Assembly (NCBI RefSeq): GCF_014196765.1
Contig: NZ_JACIEE010000003.1
Location: 496,001 to 560,000 of the forward strand
Direction of reading: 5' to 3'
DNA from: Mycoplana azooxidifex
Lineage (GTDB): Bacteria; Pseudomonadota; Alphaproteobacteria; Rhizobiales; Rhizobiaceae
DNA length: 64,000 bases
Shown here: positions 54,305 to 63,039 of the stretch, piece after piece
Layout: each line of letters begins with the position of its first letter
Position numbering within the stretch: position 1 is the first letter of the stretch
Position numbers and translations under genes: made by a program
The notes under the pieces: model-generated
What the model was told of the DNA's origin: nothing
Seen by the model: the letters and a program-made list of their open reading frames with translations, nothing else
Databases searched by the model: none

Positions 54305-56800
54305 ATGTCTGACAACCGCAAACGGGTTGCCGATGGCAATGACGAGCATCGTGTGCCCTCGGAAGGCGTTCAGCCGGCGACGTACGACCAGGCCTATGCT
54401 CGGTTTCAGAATGCCGTGCAGCAGTGCCAGGCGGCTGCGGTCGAGGGGCCGGATTCGGCCGTCGCCATGACGTCTGCGCATCGTGCAAAATTCGGTCCGC
54501 CCAACAGACCGGGTCCCAGAATCGTCTCGGCGGAGAGCGAACAGGCGGCAGGTCCGCCCCGTGTCGCAGCCGCCCTGCCCGCGCCGTCTCAAGACGTGCG
54601 GCGGCAGGATTCGCAATCCGCTGCCAGGCCGGAGAGCCCCGAGCGGACGCCGGGAATGGGCCCGCGGGGCGTGCCGCAGCCGGAGAAGGACGTGCGCCCG
54701 ATCAAGGCGGTAGAGTCCCCCGTTGCCCCCCGTCCCGCCGCCCAGCCTGTTGACATCGACCCGCCGCCAACCGTCGTGGAACCGGAAATCCTGACCGTCG
54801 TTCCCCAGCCGGTCACGCGGATTGCGGCAGAGCCGGTCGTGCAGGAGCAGGAAAAGCCGCAGGCCGCACCGATCAGGGAGCGGACGCGCGCGCTCTTCGG
54901 CGAAGCCAAGCCGGAGACGGCCAAGCGCGAACCGACCATTGCCAAGGGCCCAGAGGGTCTCGTGACGATCGAGGGCGACACCGGCCCGATAAAGGCCGGA
55001 GGGGGGGCCAACGACAAAGCCTTCTCCGGGGGTGGAGGGAAGGGGTCCGGCTCGGGCGGCGGCACCTTCCACAAGCGGCTCGGACCCGTCGACTTCTCCG
55101 CGAGCCTCAAGGCGGGGATCGATGCCGTCAGGCTCAACCTGGCTGCAGTCATGGTGTTCACCCTCGCCACCAATGTGCTGGTGCTGGCGGTGCCCATCTA
55201 TCTGTTCCAGATCTCCGACCGCGTCCTGACCAGTCGCTCGCTCGACACGCTGATCATGCTGACCGTCGTCATCGTCGGCGCGATCGTTCTGCAGGCGGTC
55301 TTCGACGCGATCCGGCGCTTCATCCTGATGCGCACGGCCGTGGAGGTCGCGGTCCAGCTGGGCGCACCCATTCTCAGCGCGGCGGCGACCGCATCGCTCA
55401 ACGGAAACGGCCGGGAATACCAGACACTCGGCGACCTCCAGCAGGTGCGCTCCTTCCTCGTATCCAGAACCCTGCTGTCGTTCCTGGACGCGCCGCTTGC
55501 GCCGCTTTTCGTCCTCGCCGTCTTCCTCGTCCATCCTCATCTCGGATCGATCGTGATCGCCACGGCGCTGCTTCTTCTCATCCTCACGCTCGTCAACCAG
55601 CGCCTGACGGCCGCTCCCTTCGCGGAAGCGAACACCTCGCAGGTGAAGGCCAATCTTCATCTGGAATCGATGTCGCGCAATTCGCAGGTGATCAACGCGC
55701 TCGCCATGATACCCGAGGCGGTGCAGATCTGGGGCAGGGACACGGCGACCTCCCTGAAGGCGCAGGTCATCGCGCAGGATCGCAACATCGCCATCAGCGC
55801 GCTCTCGAAGGGCATCCGCCTGCTGGCGCAGGTGGCCATGCTGGGATGGGGCGCCCATCTGGCGATCAACGGCGAAATGACCGGCGGCATGGTGATTGCA
55901 TCGTCGATCATCGCCGGACGCGCGCTGGCGCCGATCGAAGGCGCCATCGAAGGGTGGAGCCAGTACAGCCAGTCGCGTGCCGCCTATAGCCGGATAACCA
56001 GCCTGCTGAAGGCGTCGCCGCTCAATTTCGAACGCCTGAACCTGCCGCGGCCGGAAGGCCGGCTGGATGTGGAGCGGCTGCTCTACGTGCCGGGGGGGAC
56101 CAAGCGCGTCGTGCTGAACGGCATCTCCTTTGCCTTGCAACCGGGCGATTCCCTTGCCGTCATCGGCAACTCGGGGGCCGGGAAGACGACGCTCGGCAAG
56201 ATGCTGGTCGGCTCGATCCTGCCGACATCGGGCAACGTCCGCCTCGACCTCATGGACATCCGGAACTGGGATCAGCGGCAGTTCGGCCAGAACATCGGCT
56301 ATCTCCCGCAGGACGTGCAACTCTTCCCCGGGACGATCAAGGCGAACATCGCCCGCATGCGCCAGGACGCAACCGACGAGCAGGTCTACAAGGCGGCGAT
56401 GCTTGCCGACGTCCACGAGATGATCGCCACGTTGCCGCACGGATACGAGACCACCGTGGCCGCCGACGGATCACCGCTTTCCGGCGGGCAGAAGCAGCGC
56501 ATCGCGCTCGCCCGCGCCTTCTTCGGCGATCCCCGCATGGTCGTGCTGGACGAGCCGAACTCCAACCTCGACAGTGCCGGCGACGCCGCCCTGATGCGCG
56601 CCCTGCAGCACGCCAAGGAGCACAAGATCACCATGATCACGATCACGCAGCGCCCGGCGCTGCTCAGCAATGTCGACAAGGTGCTGCTTTTGGTCAACGG
56701 CACCGTGGCGCTGTTCGGCCTGCGCCAGGACGTCCTGAAGGCACTGGAGACGCGGGGCATCCAGATCGACAACGGCTCGTTTGGCCATCAGTTGCAGTAG
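54305..56800 (+). CDS. Type I secretion ABC transporter (PrtD-like) with long N-terminal extension
   Basis: 831 residues. About 260 residues of Pro/Ala/Glu-rich, probably disordered sequence come first. The exporter membrane domain follows (about 264-560; VFTLATNVLVLAVPIYLFQISDRVL) and then the ATPase domain: Walker A GNSGAGKTT (about 621), signature LSGGQKQR (about 725), Walker B MVVLDEPNSNLD (about 744). The switch position after MITIT is Gln782 (TQRPALL) where PrtD homologues have His. PrtD-type exporters move RTX and related proteins directly to the outside with HlyD and TolC partners. No TolC gene is in the window. Confidence 0.92.
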   Translation: MSDNRKRVADGNDEHRVPSEGVQPATYDQAYARFQNAVQQCQAAAVEGPDSAVAMTSAHRAKFGPPNRPGPRIVSAESEQAAGPPRVAAALPAPSQDVRRQDSQSAARPESPERTPGMGPRGVPQPEKDVRPIKAVESPVAPRPAAQPVDIDPPPTVVEPEILTVVPQPVTRIAAEPVVQEQEKPQAAPIRERTRALFGEAKPETAKREPTIAKGPEGLVTIEGDTGPIKAGGGANDKAFSGGGGKGSGSGGGTFHKRLGPVDFSASLKAGIDAVRLNLAAVMVFTLATNVLVLAVPIYLFQISDRVLTSRSLDTLIMLTVVIVGAIVLQAVFDAIRRFILMRTAVEVAVQLGAPILSAAATASLNGNGREYQTLGDLQQVRSFLVSRTLLSFLDAPLAPLFVLAVFLVHPHLGSIVIATALLLLILTLVNQRLTAAPFAEANTSQVKANLHLESMSRNSQVINALAMIPEAVQIWGRDTATSLKAQVIAQDRNIAISALSKGIRLLAQVAMLGWGAHLAINGEMTGGMVIASSIIAGRALAPIEGAIEGWSQYSQSRAAYSRITSLLKASPLNFERLNLPRPEGRLDVERLLYVPGGTKRVVLNGISFALQPGDSLAVIGNSGAGKTTLGKMLVGSILPTSGNVRLDLMDIRNWDQRQFGQNIGYLPQDVQLFPGTIKANIARMRQDATDEQVYKAAMLADVHEMIATLPHGYETTVAADGSPLSGGQKQRIALARAFFGDPRMVVLDEPNSNLDSAGDAALMRALQHAKEHKITMITITQRPALLSNVDKVLLLVNGTVALFGLRQDVLKALETRGIQIDNGSFGHQLQ

Positions 56801-56811
56801 GAGCGGCGGTG

Positions 56812-58152
56812 ATGTCCGACATAGCGAAAATCCAAGACATCGAGTGGTATTCGGAGGTGCCCCGGTCGATCCGAAAGCAGATGACCGCCGGGTTGATATT
56901 GCTGGGCGCCACGTTCGGAGGCTTCGGGGCCTGGGCCTTCACCGCTCCGCTCGCCGCAGCCGTCATCGCCCAGGGCAGCTTCGTGGCGACCGGCCGCAAC
57001 AAGGTCGTCCAGCACTACGAGGGCGGTATCATAAAGGAGCTGCTCGTCAACGAGGGCGACGAGGTGGTGGAGGGCCAGCCGCTGGTGAGGCTGGACGAGA
57101 CCGCCGCGCTGGCCAAGGAGCGCGAACTGTTCCTGCGCCGCGTCAGGCTGGAGGCGACCGCCGCGCGCCTGACCTCCCTGTTCGAGGGCGACGAGCAGAT
57201 AGACATTACCGGCATTGCGGAGAACCACCGAAACGACCCGGATGTGTCATCGATCCTGATGAACCAGCAGCTGAACTTTAAGGCTCTGGGCCTGAAGCAG
57301 TCGAACGAACTGTCCTTGCTGCGCCAGAACATCAAGGCCCTGGAGTTCCGTAGCGAAGGATACGCCCGCCAACGCATATCCATCATGCGGCAACTGGAAC
57401 TGCTCGGGGAGGAGCAGGAGAGCAAGAAGAAGCTTCTCGCCAAGGCGTTGATCCGCGAGACCGAACTGAAGGCCATTCAACGCGCGATGGCCGACGCGGA
57501 GGGACAGATCGGCAGGCTGGAATCAGAAGTGGCCGAGACGCAGGCGCAGATCGTCAAGGGGCGGCAGGAAATCAGCAGCACCGAACAGTCCTACCGGGAA
57601 GACGCGCTCGACAGGCTGCAGGCGATCCAGGGCGAACTGGACACAGTAAGGGAACAGTCCCGCCAGGCCGAGAACGTCCTGCGCCGCGTCACGATCAACG
57701 CGCCGGTGACGGGGACCGTCGTGCGGACCCACTACCATACGGCAGGCGGCGTCATCGAAAGCGGCAAGGGCATCATGGAAATACTGCCGGCCGGGGTGCC
57801 GCTGATCATCGAGGCGCAGATACCGCGCAACAATATCGACAGCGTGTCCGTCGGGCAGACGGCAACGGTCCGCCTGGTGGCGCTCAACCAGCGCACCACG
57901 CCGGTTCTCCATGGCAACCTGTTCTATATTTCCGCAGACGCGCTGGAGGACAGCAAGCCGGGCATGCCGGCCCACGACGTCTACCTGGCGCGCGTGAACA
58001 TTCCCGCGGAGGAGCTCGCAAAGGTCAAGGGCTTCCACCCGACGCCCGGAATGCCGGCGGAGGTGATGATCCAGACGGAGAAGCGCACCTTCTTCAGCTA
58101 CATCGTCAAGCCGATCACCGACAGCATGTCCAGGGCGTTCACCGAGCGGTGA
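56812..58152 (+). CDS. HlyD-family type I secretion membrane fusion protein
   Basis: 446 residues from the ATG at 56812, with GGAG 8 bases before; a GTG three bases upstream is less likely. One membrane helix lies at about 27-50 (GLILLGATFGGFGAWAF). Half lipoyl domains (VVQHYEGGIIKELLVNEGDEV and RVTINAPVTGTVVRTHYHT) flank a coiled coil of about 130 residues (150-290), followed by a beta-barrel and C-terminal HlyD segment (GMPAEVMIQTEKRTFFSYI). It links the ABC exporter to an outer-membrane TolC channel. It is co-transcribed with the exporter gene. Confidence 0.94.
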   Translation: MSDIAKIQDIEWYSEVPRSIRKQMTAGLILLGATFGGFGAWAFTAPLAAAVIAQGSFVATGRNKVVQHYEGGIIKELLVNEGDEVVEGQPLVRLDETAALAKERELFLRRVRLEATAARLTSLFEGDEQIDITGIAENHRNDPDVSSILMNQQLNFKALGLKQSNELSLLRQNIKALEFRSEGYARQRISIMRQLELLGEEQESKKKLLAKALIRETELKAIQRAMADAEGQIGRLESEVAETQAQIVKGRQEISSTEQSYREDALDRLQAIQGELDTVREQSRQAENVLRRVTINAPVTGTVVRTHYHTAGGVIESGKGIMEILPAGVPLIIEAQIPRNNIDSVSVGQTATVRLVALNQRTTPVLHGNLFYISADALEDSKPGMPAHDVYLARVNIPAEELAKVKGFHPTPGMPAEVMIQTEKRTFFSYIVKPITDSMSRAFTER

Positions 58153-58408
58153 GACATCGACGCCGCAAGGATTTTCACGTCACACCCGCGGCGTCGCCGC
58201 GTCGGCCATGTCCGATCGATATTCCGGCGCGCAACTTCGCTGGCGCCATGCGGGCGGGGATTTGCCCCTTCTGCGTGGGGACCGTGACTTTTAAGCGAGA
58301 GCTCAGGCTTCGGAACAATTCACGGGGCGCTCCAGCCCCGACGTTCACGCGCATAGGCGCACGGGCCTGCCTGCCGGCTTCGCCAGGGTCGCCGCGCAGC
58401 GGCTGCAG

Positions 58409-59881
58409 CTAACCCCGCACTTCGGCCTCAGGACGCTCCCTTCGGCCCTTCCGCTCGATCGCCGCCGGCGTTCGCGCAGACCTGCGCGCCCGAACGCCCG
58501 GTTGTTCGATCGGGACCCCTTCCCCGGGCTTCGCGTCCAGCATCCAGATGCCGCTTCCCAGCAGGAACAGGAACCATGCATAGTTCGCGGCCCAGATGTG
58601 GACCGTGCAGCCGACGAGCATGAACATCGCCATGCAGATGACATATCCGGAGCGATAGGCGTCGATCTTCTCGTCGACGCTTTTTCTATAGGCAACCCCG
58701 CAGATCGCGACCAGGCAGGCTGCGAAGATCAGGATGACGCCCGGAATGCCGTGTCGCATCGCAATCAGGAGCCAGAAGTTGTCGACGCTGTCTGGCATCC
58801 ACGACGGCCGCGCCCAGTCGCCCATGCCGATGCCGAACAGCGGATGGTTCGCGACCGAGGCGGAGCCGAATTCCCAGATCAGCAGGCGAAACCAGCCGGT
58901 CTGCGGGTCGAAGGTGAAGCGAGATATGTAGAACTGCACAGGGGTCAGGTTGGAGCCGAATTCAACGATCAGATACCCTAGGAAGACGATCCCCCAGAAA
59001 ATCTTCCATCGGTAGCTGAACCGATGCAGCGCCAGATTCCAGCCGATGAACGCCAGTTGCATCACCATACCGGCAATGGGCGCCGACGACATCGACAGAA
59101 AGGCCGTGAAGAAAATGGCGGCCGGCCAGACCCAGCGCGACAGGCCCATTCTTCCGTAACCGAGCACCTGATAGGCCAGCGCGAGAAGGCTCCCGCAGAA
59201 GAGACCGAAGACGATCGAATGTCCGAACGGCCCCTGGACGCGCCAGAATCCCATTCGCGGCTCCATCAGCGTGATCTCGACGGTCGGAAAGACCGTTCCA
59301 AGGACCGTCAACAGCGGCTTCTGGCCGGTCGTCCATTCGTAGAGGGCGAACGGAAGGAGGATCAAGACCAGCCAGCAGGCGAGCCGGACAATATTGCGGA
59401 AGTCTTCTGCCGTCCGGATATAGCAGCGCGCCAGGAAATAGGCCCCCAGGGTCTCGATGTTCAGGATTCCAATCGCCTCGATCCCCGGCCCGATACCGTG
59501 GACGACGGCGAGGCTCAGCGAAGCCCAGAGGCTGAACAGCAGGACGGCGATATCCGCAAAGCGGATTGGCCCTGCCCTGCCGCTGACCCACATGAACAGG
59601 CATGGCAACAAGGTGGCGAGCAGGACGATCCGGTACACCGACAGGTTCATCGGGCCGAGCGGTATGATCCATGGAATGACGAGGCCGACGACGAAGACGA
59701 CAATGGGCCACGGCAGCCGTGCCCTGGTCTTGCGGCTTACCGGGTCTGGCGTGCCTGCGACAGCCCGGGCGGTCGTGGCGCCGGCGACGACGGCAGCCTT
59801 GCCGCGCACACGTCCCCGATACGCGTCAGGCGTGGGCCTGCCGCTGCGGGAAACGTCATCTCTCAACACCGTCGTCAGCAT
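58409..59881 (-). CDS. O-antigen ligase/Wzy-polymerase-like membrane protein
   Basis: 490 residues from the ATG at 59881. About 11 membrane helices after a 50-residue basic N-terminus, with the Wzy_C-type periplasmic loop (FTFDPQTGWFRLLIWEFG, HPLFGIGMGDWARPSW, RHGIPGVILIFAACL). Such proteins polymerise lipid-linked repeat units or ligate them to an acceptor. With Wzx at 13101 and the chain-length protein at 44122, it completes a Wzx/Wzy pathway. The Arg-rich C-terminus is cytosolic. The distinction between ligase and polymerase cannot be made from sequence alone. Confidence 0.88.
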   Translation of the reverse strand: MLTTVLRDDVSRSGRPTPDAYRGRVRGKAAVVAGATTARAVAGTPDPVSRKTRARLPWPIVVFVVGLVIPWIIPLGPMNLSVYRIVLLATLLPCLFMWVSGRAGPIRFADIAVLLFSLWASLSLAVVHGIGPGIEAIGILNIETLGAYFLARCYIRTAEDFRNIVRLACWLVLILLPFALYEWTTGQKPLLTVLGTVFPTVEITLMEPRMGFWRVQGPFGHSIVFGLFCGSLLALAYQVLGYGRMGLSRWVWPAAIFFTAFLSMSSAPIAGMVMQLAFIGWNLALHRFSYRWKIFWGIVFLGYLIVEFGSNLTPVQFYISRFTFDPQTGWFRLLIWEFGSASVANHPLFGIGMGDWARPSWMPDSVDNFWLLIAMRHGIPGVILIFAACLVAICGVAYRKSVDEKIDAYRSGYVICMAMFMLVGCTVHIWAANYAWFLFLLGSGIWMLDAKPGEGVPIEQPGVRARRSARTPAAIERKGRRERPEAEVRG

Positions 59882-59942
59882 GCGTGCTGCCTTTGATGGC
59901 CAGGCCGGTAAGCGGTCCTCGCGATGTCGCGGGGCATGGCGA

Positions 59943-61013
59943 TCATAAGTAGAATCGCGGAACGTGTATGCCGGTGTATCGGGCCCAATGCCAATCGACC
60001 CTGTTGAAGATCTCGCGCTCCGCGAATAGGCGCAATCGCGCGCTTTGGCGGGCAAGGGCGGCCTGCACGGCGCTCCTGTCATGGCGACGCTCGTCGGCCA
60101 CCAGCGCACGGTATCCGGATGTGTCAACGATATCCGGCCACAGCGAAACGGCGAATTCGCGATACTTTGCCGGCGAGACGTCGTTCTCTGCGGGAAAATC
60201 GCAAAGCTTGCGCGCATGTTGGAGCGCCATAATGGCGAGCGAGCGCCTTGCGAGGCCATAGAGCTCGTCCCGGTCCGACAGGTCCGCGCCCTCCTTTTCG
60301 AACGCGGCCTTGAAAGCCTTGTGCCGTCCCTCCAGGTCGAACAATACGCCGGCGTGGATGGTTCGCTGCATGCTGAGCACATGGACGCGGTAGTAGGCCT
60401 GGTCGGCGCCGTGGACGCGGCCGATGTCGGAAATAGCTGCGATTCGCAGCCACATTTCCATGTCGGCGGAATGCGGGAGATCAGCACTGTAGCCGCCGAT
60501 CCGCCTCTGAATATCGGCGCGAACGACCGCCTCCGGGCAGACGACGAAGTTCTTTCCCGATCGACAGATGTGTCGGATCCACTTCCTTCCATTCCAGATC
60601 GAGGTGCTGCTCGACGAGGTGCGCGCCGGCGGAAGGACATCCGTGAAAGAGATCGGTTGCCCGTAGGTCATGCCGACATTCGGATTGGTGTCCATCAGCG
60701 ACGTGGCCCGCGACAGGGCGCCAGGCGTGAGCAGGTCGTCTGCCGAAAGCAGGACGAAGTAGTCGCCACGGATCTGTGCGATGCCCTCGTTGTATGTCGC
60801 GATGTGACCCCTGTTGGTCTCATGGCGAATGACCCGGATGCGCGGGTCACGGCGCATCAGATCGGCGCAGACCCGTGGCGTGTCGTCGGACGAGCAATCG
60901 TCGATGATAAGGACGTCGACGTCGACGCCTTCCTGATCGAGAACGCTCTGGACGCATTGCTCCAGATATCGAGCGTAGTTATAGCAGGGAACGAGGACCT
61001 GAACCGTCGCCAT
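59943..61013 (-). CDS. Family 2 glycosyltransferase
   Basis: 356 residues. GT2 core: VQVLVPCYNYARYLEQCVQS, DVLIIDDCSSDDTPRV, RGHIATYNEGIAQIRGDYFV and LLSADDLLTPGAL (metal-binding Asp pair near residue 90), then PHSADMEMWLRIA. The C-terminal 150 residues are helical. It sits 61 bases upstream of the polymerase-like gene on the same strand, so the two form an operon. Donor and acceptor are unknown. Confidence 0.92.
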   Translation of the reverse strand: MATVQVLVPCYNYARYLEQCVQSVLDQEGVDVDVLIIDDCSSDDTPRVCADLMRRDPRIRVIRHETNRGHIATYNEGIAQIRGDYFVLLSADDLLTPGALSRATSLMDTNPNVGMTYGQPISFTDVLPPARTSSSSTSIWNGRKWIRHICRSGKNFVVCPEAVVRADIQRRIGGYSADLPHSADMEMWLRIAAISDIGRVHGADQAYYRVHVLSMQRTIHAGVLFDLEGRHKAFKAAFEKEGADLSDRDELYGLARRSLAIMALQHARKLCDFPAENDVSPAKYREFAVSLWPDIVDTSGYRALVADERRHDRSAVQAALARQSARLRLFAEREIFNRVDWHWARYTGIHVPRFYL

Positions 61014-61432
61014 GTGTTTCTCGATGTTTCCTCACCTGGCCGGGATTCTAGATGATCACCGACCCGAGGCAAGAATTACGGTCGTCACCCTTTTGCGGTA
61101 GAACCGCGAGGAGAGCGCGTCGCGAGTGCGGTCTGACCGGTGCCCCGCCGTCCATTGGGATAGGCTTTGTCCCTACCCGCCTCCGCCGGATGCCCGGCAA
61201 CGCGAGCGCTGCCCTCGGTCTCGGGCCGTTCGATCGGGCAACGGCCCTCCAGGGCCCGACGGATCGCTTCGTCGGCCATGCTCCCGCGAGCGCTGATCGA
61301 CCTGAAGCCGCGCCGCATGGAATGCCGAATTGAGTGCCGATGGCAGGGCTACGCCTGCGGCGTTCCGCTACTGGCCGCCGGCCACGGGGTCGACAGAGCA
61401 CCGGGCCGCGGCCGGCGGCGCGAGGCTGGCCG
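61014..61432. other. 419-base intergenic region between the glycan locus and the monooxygenase gene
   Basis: GC-rich with overlapping open frames on both strands that show no recognisable protein character. A long-loop inverted repeat (GCCGCCGGCC at 61374, GGCCGGCGGC at 61410) could terminate the monooxygenase gene. I see nothing else. Confidence 0.4.
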
Positions 61433-62848
61433 TCAGGCGCCGACCGATCTCAAGGCCTGCACGCCCTCGGCCTCGCGGCGCTTTACCGACTCGATGTCGC
61501 GATAGCCGTCGGCCGGATGCGTCTTCGGCAGGTACGGGCCTTCGCCGAAGAGTTTTTCGCGCAGGGTGCCCGGCCTGTAGGCGATAGGATAGGCGCCGCG
61601 CTTCTGCAGCTCCGGCACGATATGGGCGACGACATCCTCGAAACTGTCGGGCGTCACCGCATAGGCGATGTTGAAGCCGTCGACGTCGGTGTCGGCAACC
61701 CATTCCTGCAGAATATCGGCGATGCGCTCCGGCGAGCCGACGAAGACCGGCCCCATGCCGCCGATGCCGCCGAACCGGGCGAGTTCGTCGATCGTCCAGG
61801 ACTTGTCGCCACCGGCAACGTGCTCGACGAAGGAATGGATGGCGTTGGTCTCGATCCTTTCCACTACATCCGTCGGCGCGTATTGGCCGAAGTCGATGCC
61901 GCTCCAGCCCGACATGAAGGTGAGCGAGCCGTCATAGGAGACGTAGCTCTTGTAGTCCTCGAACTTCTTCTGCGCTTTCTCTTCCGTCTCGTCGGTGATG
62001 ATGGTGATGAGCGTGTAGATGAAGACCTTCTTCGGATCGCGGCCGGTGGCGGCGATGCGCTGGCGTATGTCGGCGACGTAGGCCTTCAGCACGGACTTCG
62101 TCGGCGCGGCGACGAAAATGCATTCGGCATGGGCGGCGGCGAACGCCTTGCCGGGACCGGAGGCGCCGGCCTGGTAGAGCACCGGCGTGCGCTGCGGCGA
62201 GGGTTCCGTCAGGCCATAGCCGGGAACCTCGAAGAATTTGCCCTTGTGGGCGATCTCGTGGACCTTTTCGGGATGGGTGAAGATGCGTTTTTCGCCGTCG
62301 CGCACCACGGCACCCTCTTCCCACGAGCCTTCGAGCAGCTTGTAGAGCACTTCGACATATTCGGCGGCTACCTCGTAGCGGTTGTCATGCCGGCGAAGGC
62401 CGCCCTGACCGACATTCTTTGCGCCGCTTTCCAGATAGGAGGTGACGATGTTCCAGCCGACGCGACCCTTCGTGTGATGGTCGGCCGTCGCGATGCGCCG
62501 GGCAAAGGTGTAGGGATGCTCGAAGGACGTCGAGGCGGTAATCCCGATGCCGAGGTGCTCCGTGGCAAGCGCGATGGGGGCGGCGAGTTGCAGCGGGTCG
62601 TTCACCGGGAGCTGCGCCGCCTGGTGGATGGCATGGTAGTTCGAGCCCTTGTAGACGTCGTAGTAGCCGATAACGTCGGCGATGAAGATGCCGTCGAAGA
62701 CGCCGCGCTCCAGCGTGCGGGCCAGATCCTGCCAATAGTCCAGGTCCTTGTATTTCCACGACTTGTCGCGCGGATGCGCCCAAAGGCCCGGCGACTGGTG
62801 ACCCACGCAGTTCATGTCGAAGGCGTTGAAGCGGATAGGGCGGGCCAT
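61433..62848 (-). CDS. Flavin-dependent monooxygenase, NtaA/SnaA/DszA family
   Basis: 471 residues from the ATG at 62848, with GGAG seven bases upstream; earlier ATGs at 62884 and 62863 are weaker. A bacterial luciferase-like (LLM) FMNH2-dependent enzyme: FNAFDMNCVGHQSPGLWAHP, GVFDGIFIADVIGYYDVYKG, STSFEHPYTFARRIATADH, GRVGWNIVTSYLES, and PVLYQAGASGPGKAFAAAHAE. Such two-component monooxygenases use reduced FMN from a separate reductase. Substrates range from nitrilotriacetate to dibenzothiophene sulfone. The divergent DszC/SfnB-like gene suggests an organosulfur substrate. Confidence 0.9.
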   Translation of the reverse strand: MARPIRFNAFDMNCVGHQSPGLWAHPRDKSWKYKDLDYWQDLARTLERGVFDGIFIADVIGYYDVYKGSNYHAIHQAAQLPVNDPLQLAAPIALATEHLGIGITASTSFEHPYTFARRIATADHHTKGRVGWNIVTSYLESGAKNVGQGGLRRHDNRYEVAAEYVEVLYKLLEGSWEEGAVVRDGEKRIFTHPEKVHEIAHKGKFFEVPGYGLTEPSPQRTPVLYQAGASGPGKAFAAAHAECIFVAAPTKSVLKAYVADIRQRIAATGRDPKKVFIYTLITIITDETEEKAQKKFEDYKSYVSYDGSLTFMSGWSGIDFGQYAPTDVVERIETNAIHSFVEHVAGGDKSWTIDELARFGGIGGMGPVFVGSPERIADILQEWVADTDVDGFNIAYAVTPDSFEDVVAHIVPELQKRGAYPIAYRPGTLREKLFGEGPYLPKTHPADGYRDIESVKRREAEGVQALRSVGA

Positions 62849-63039
62849 GGCGATCTCCAGCATCTTTTGGATGCCGAACGGCATCGAAGTTTGCGGAGAA
62901 TAGAGCCTTCGTTGCGAAAATACAGAAATTCTATCTTTTAGATATATTAATTTCGGAAATGGCTTTGCTGGCCCGAAGATTGCGCCTCGGGGAAGATGTG
63001 GGGCGAATTGCCGAAAGGCTGTAGAACAGGAGACCAGCC

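Noticed and set aside
61048-61401. Possible small gene or degenerate transposase fragment between the glycosyltransferase and monooxygenase genes
   Set aside because: All frames give Arg-rich, domain-free translations, and no terminal inverted repeats or target duplications are visible.
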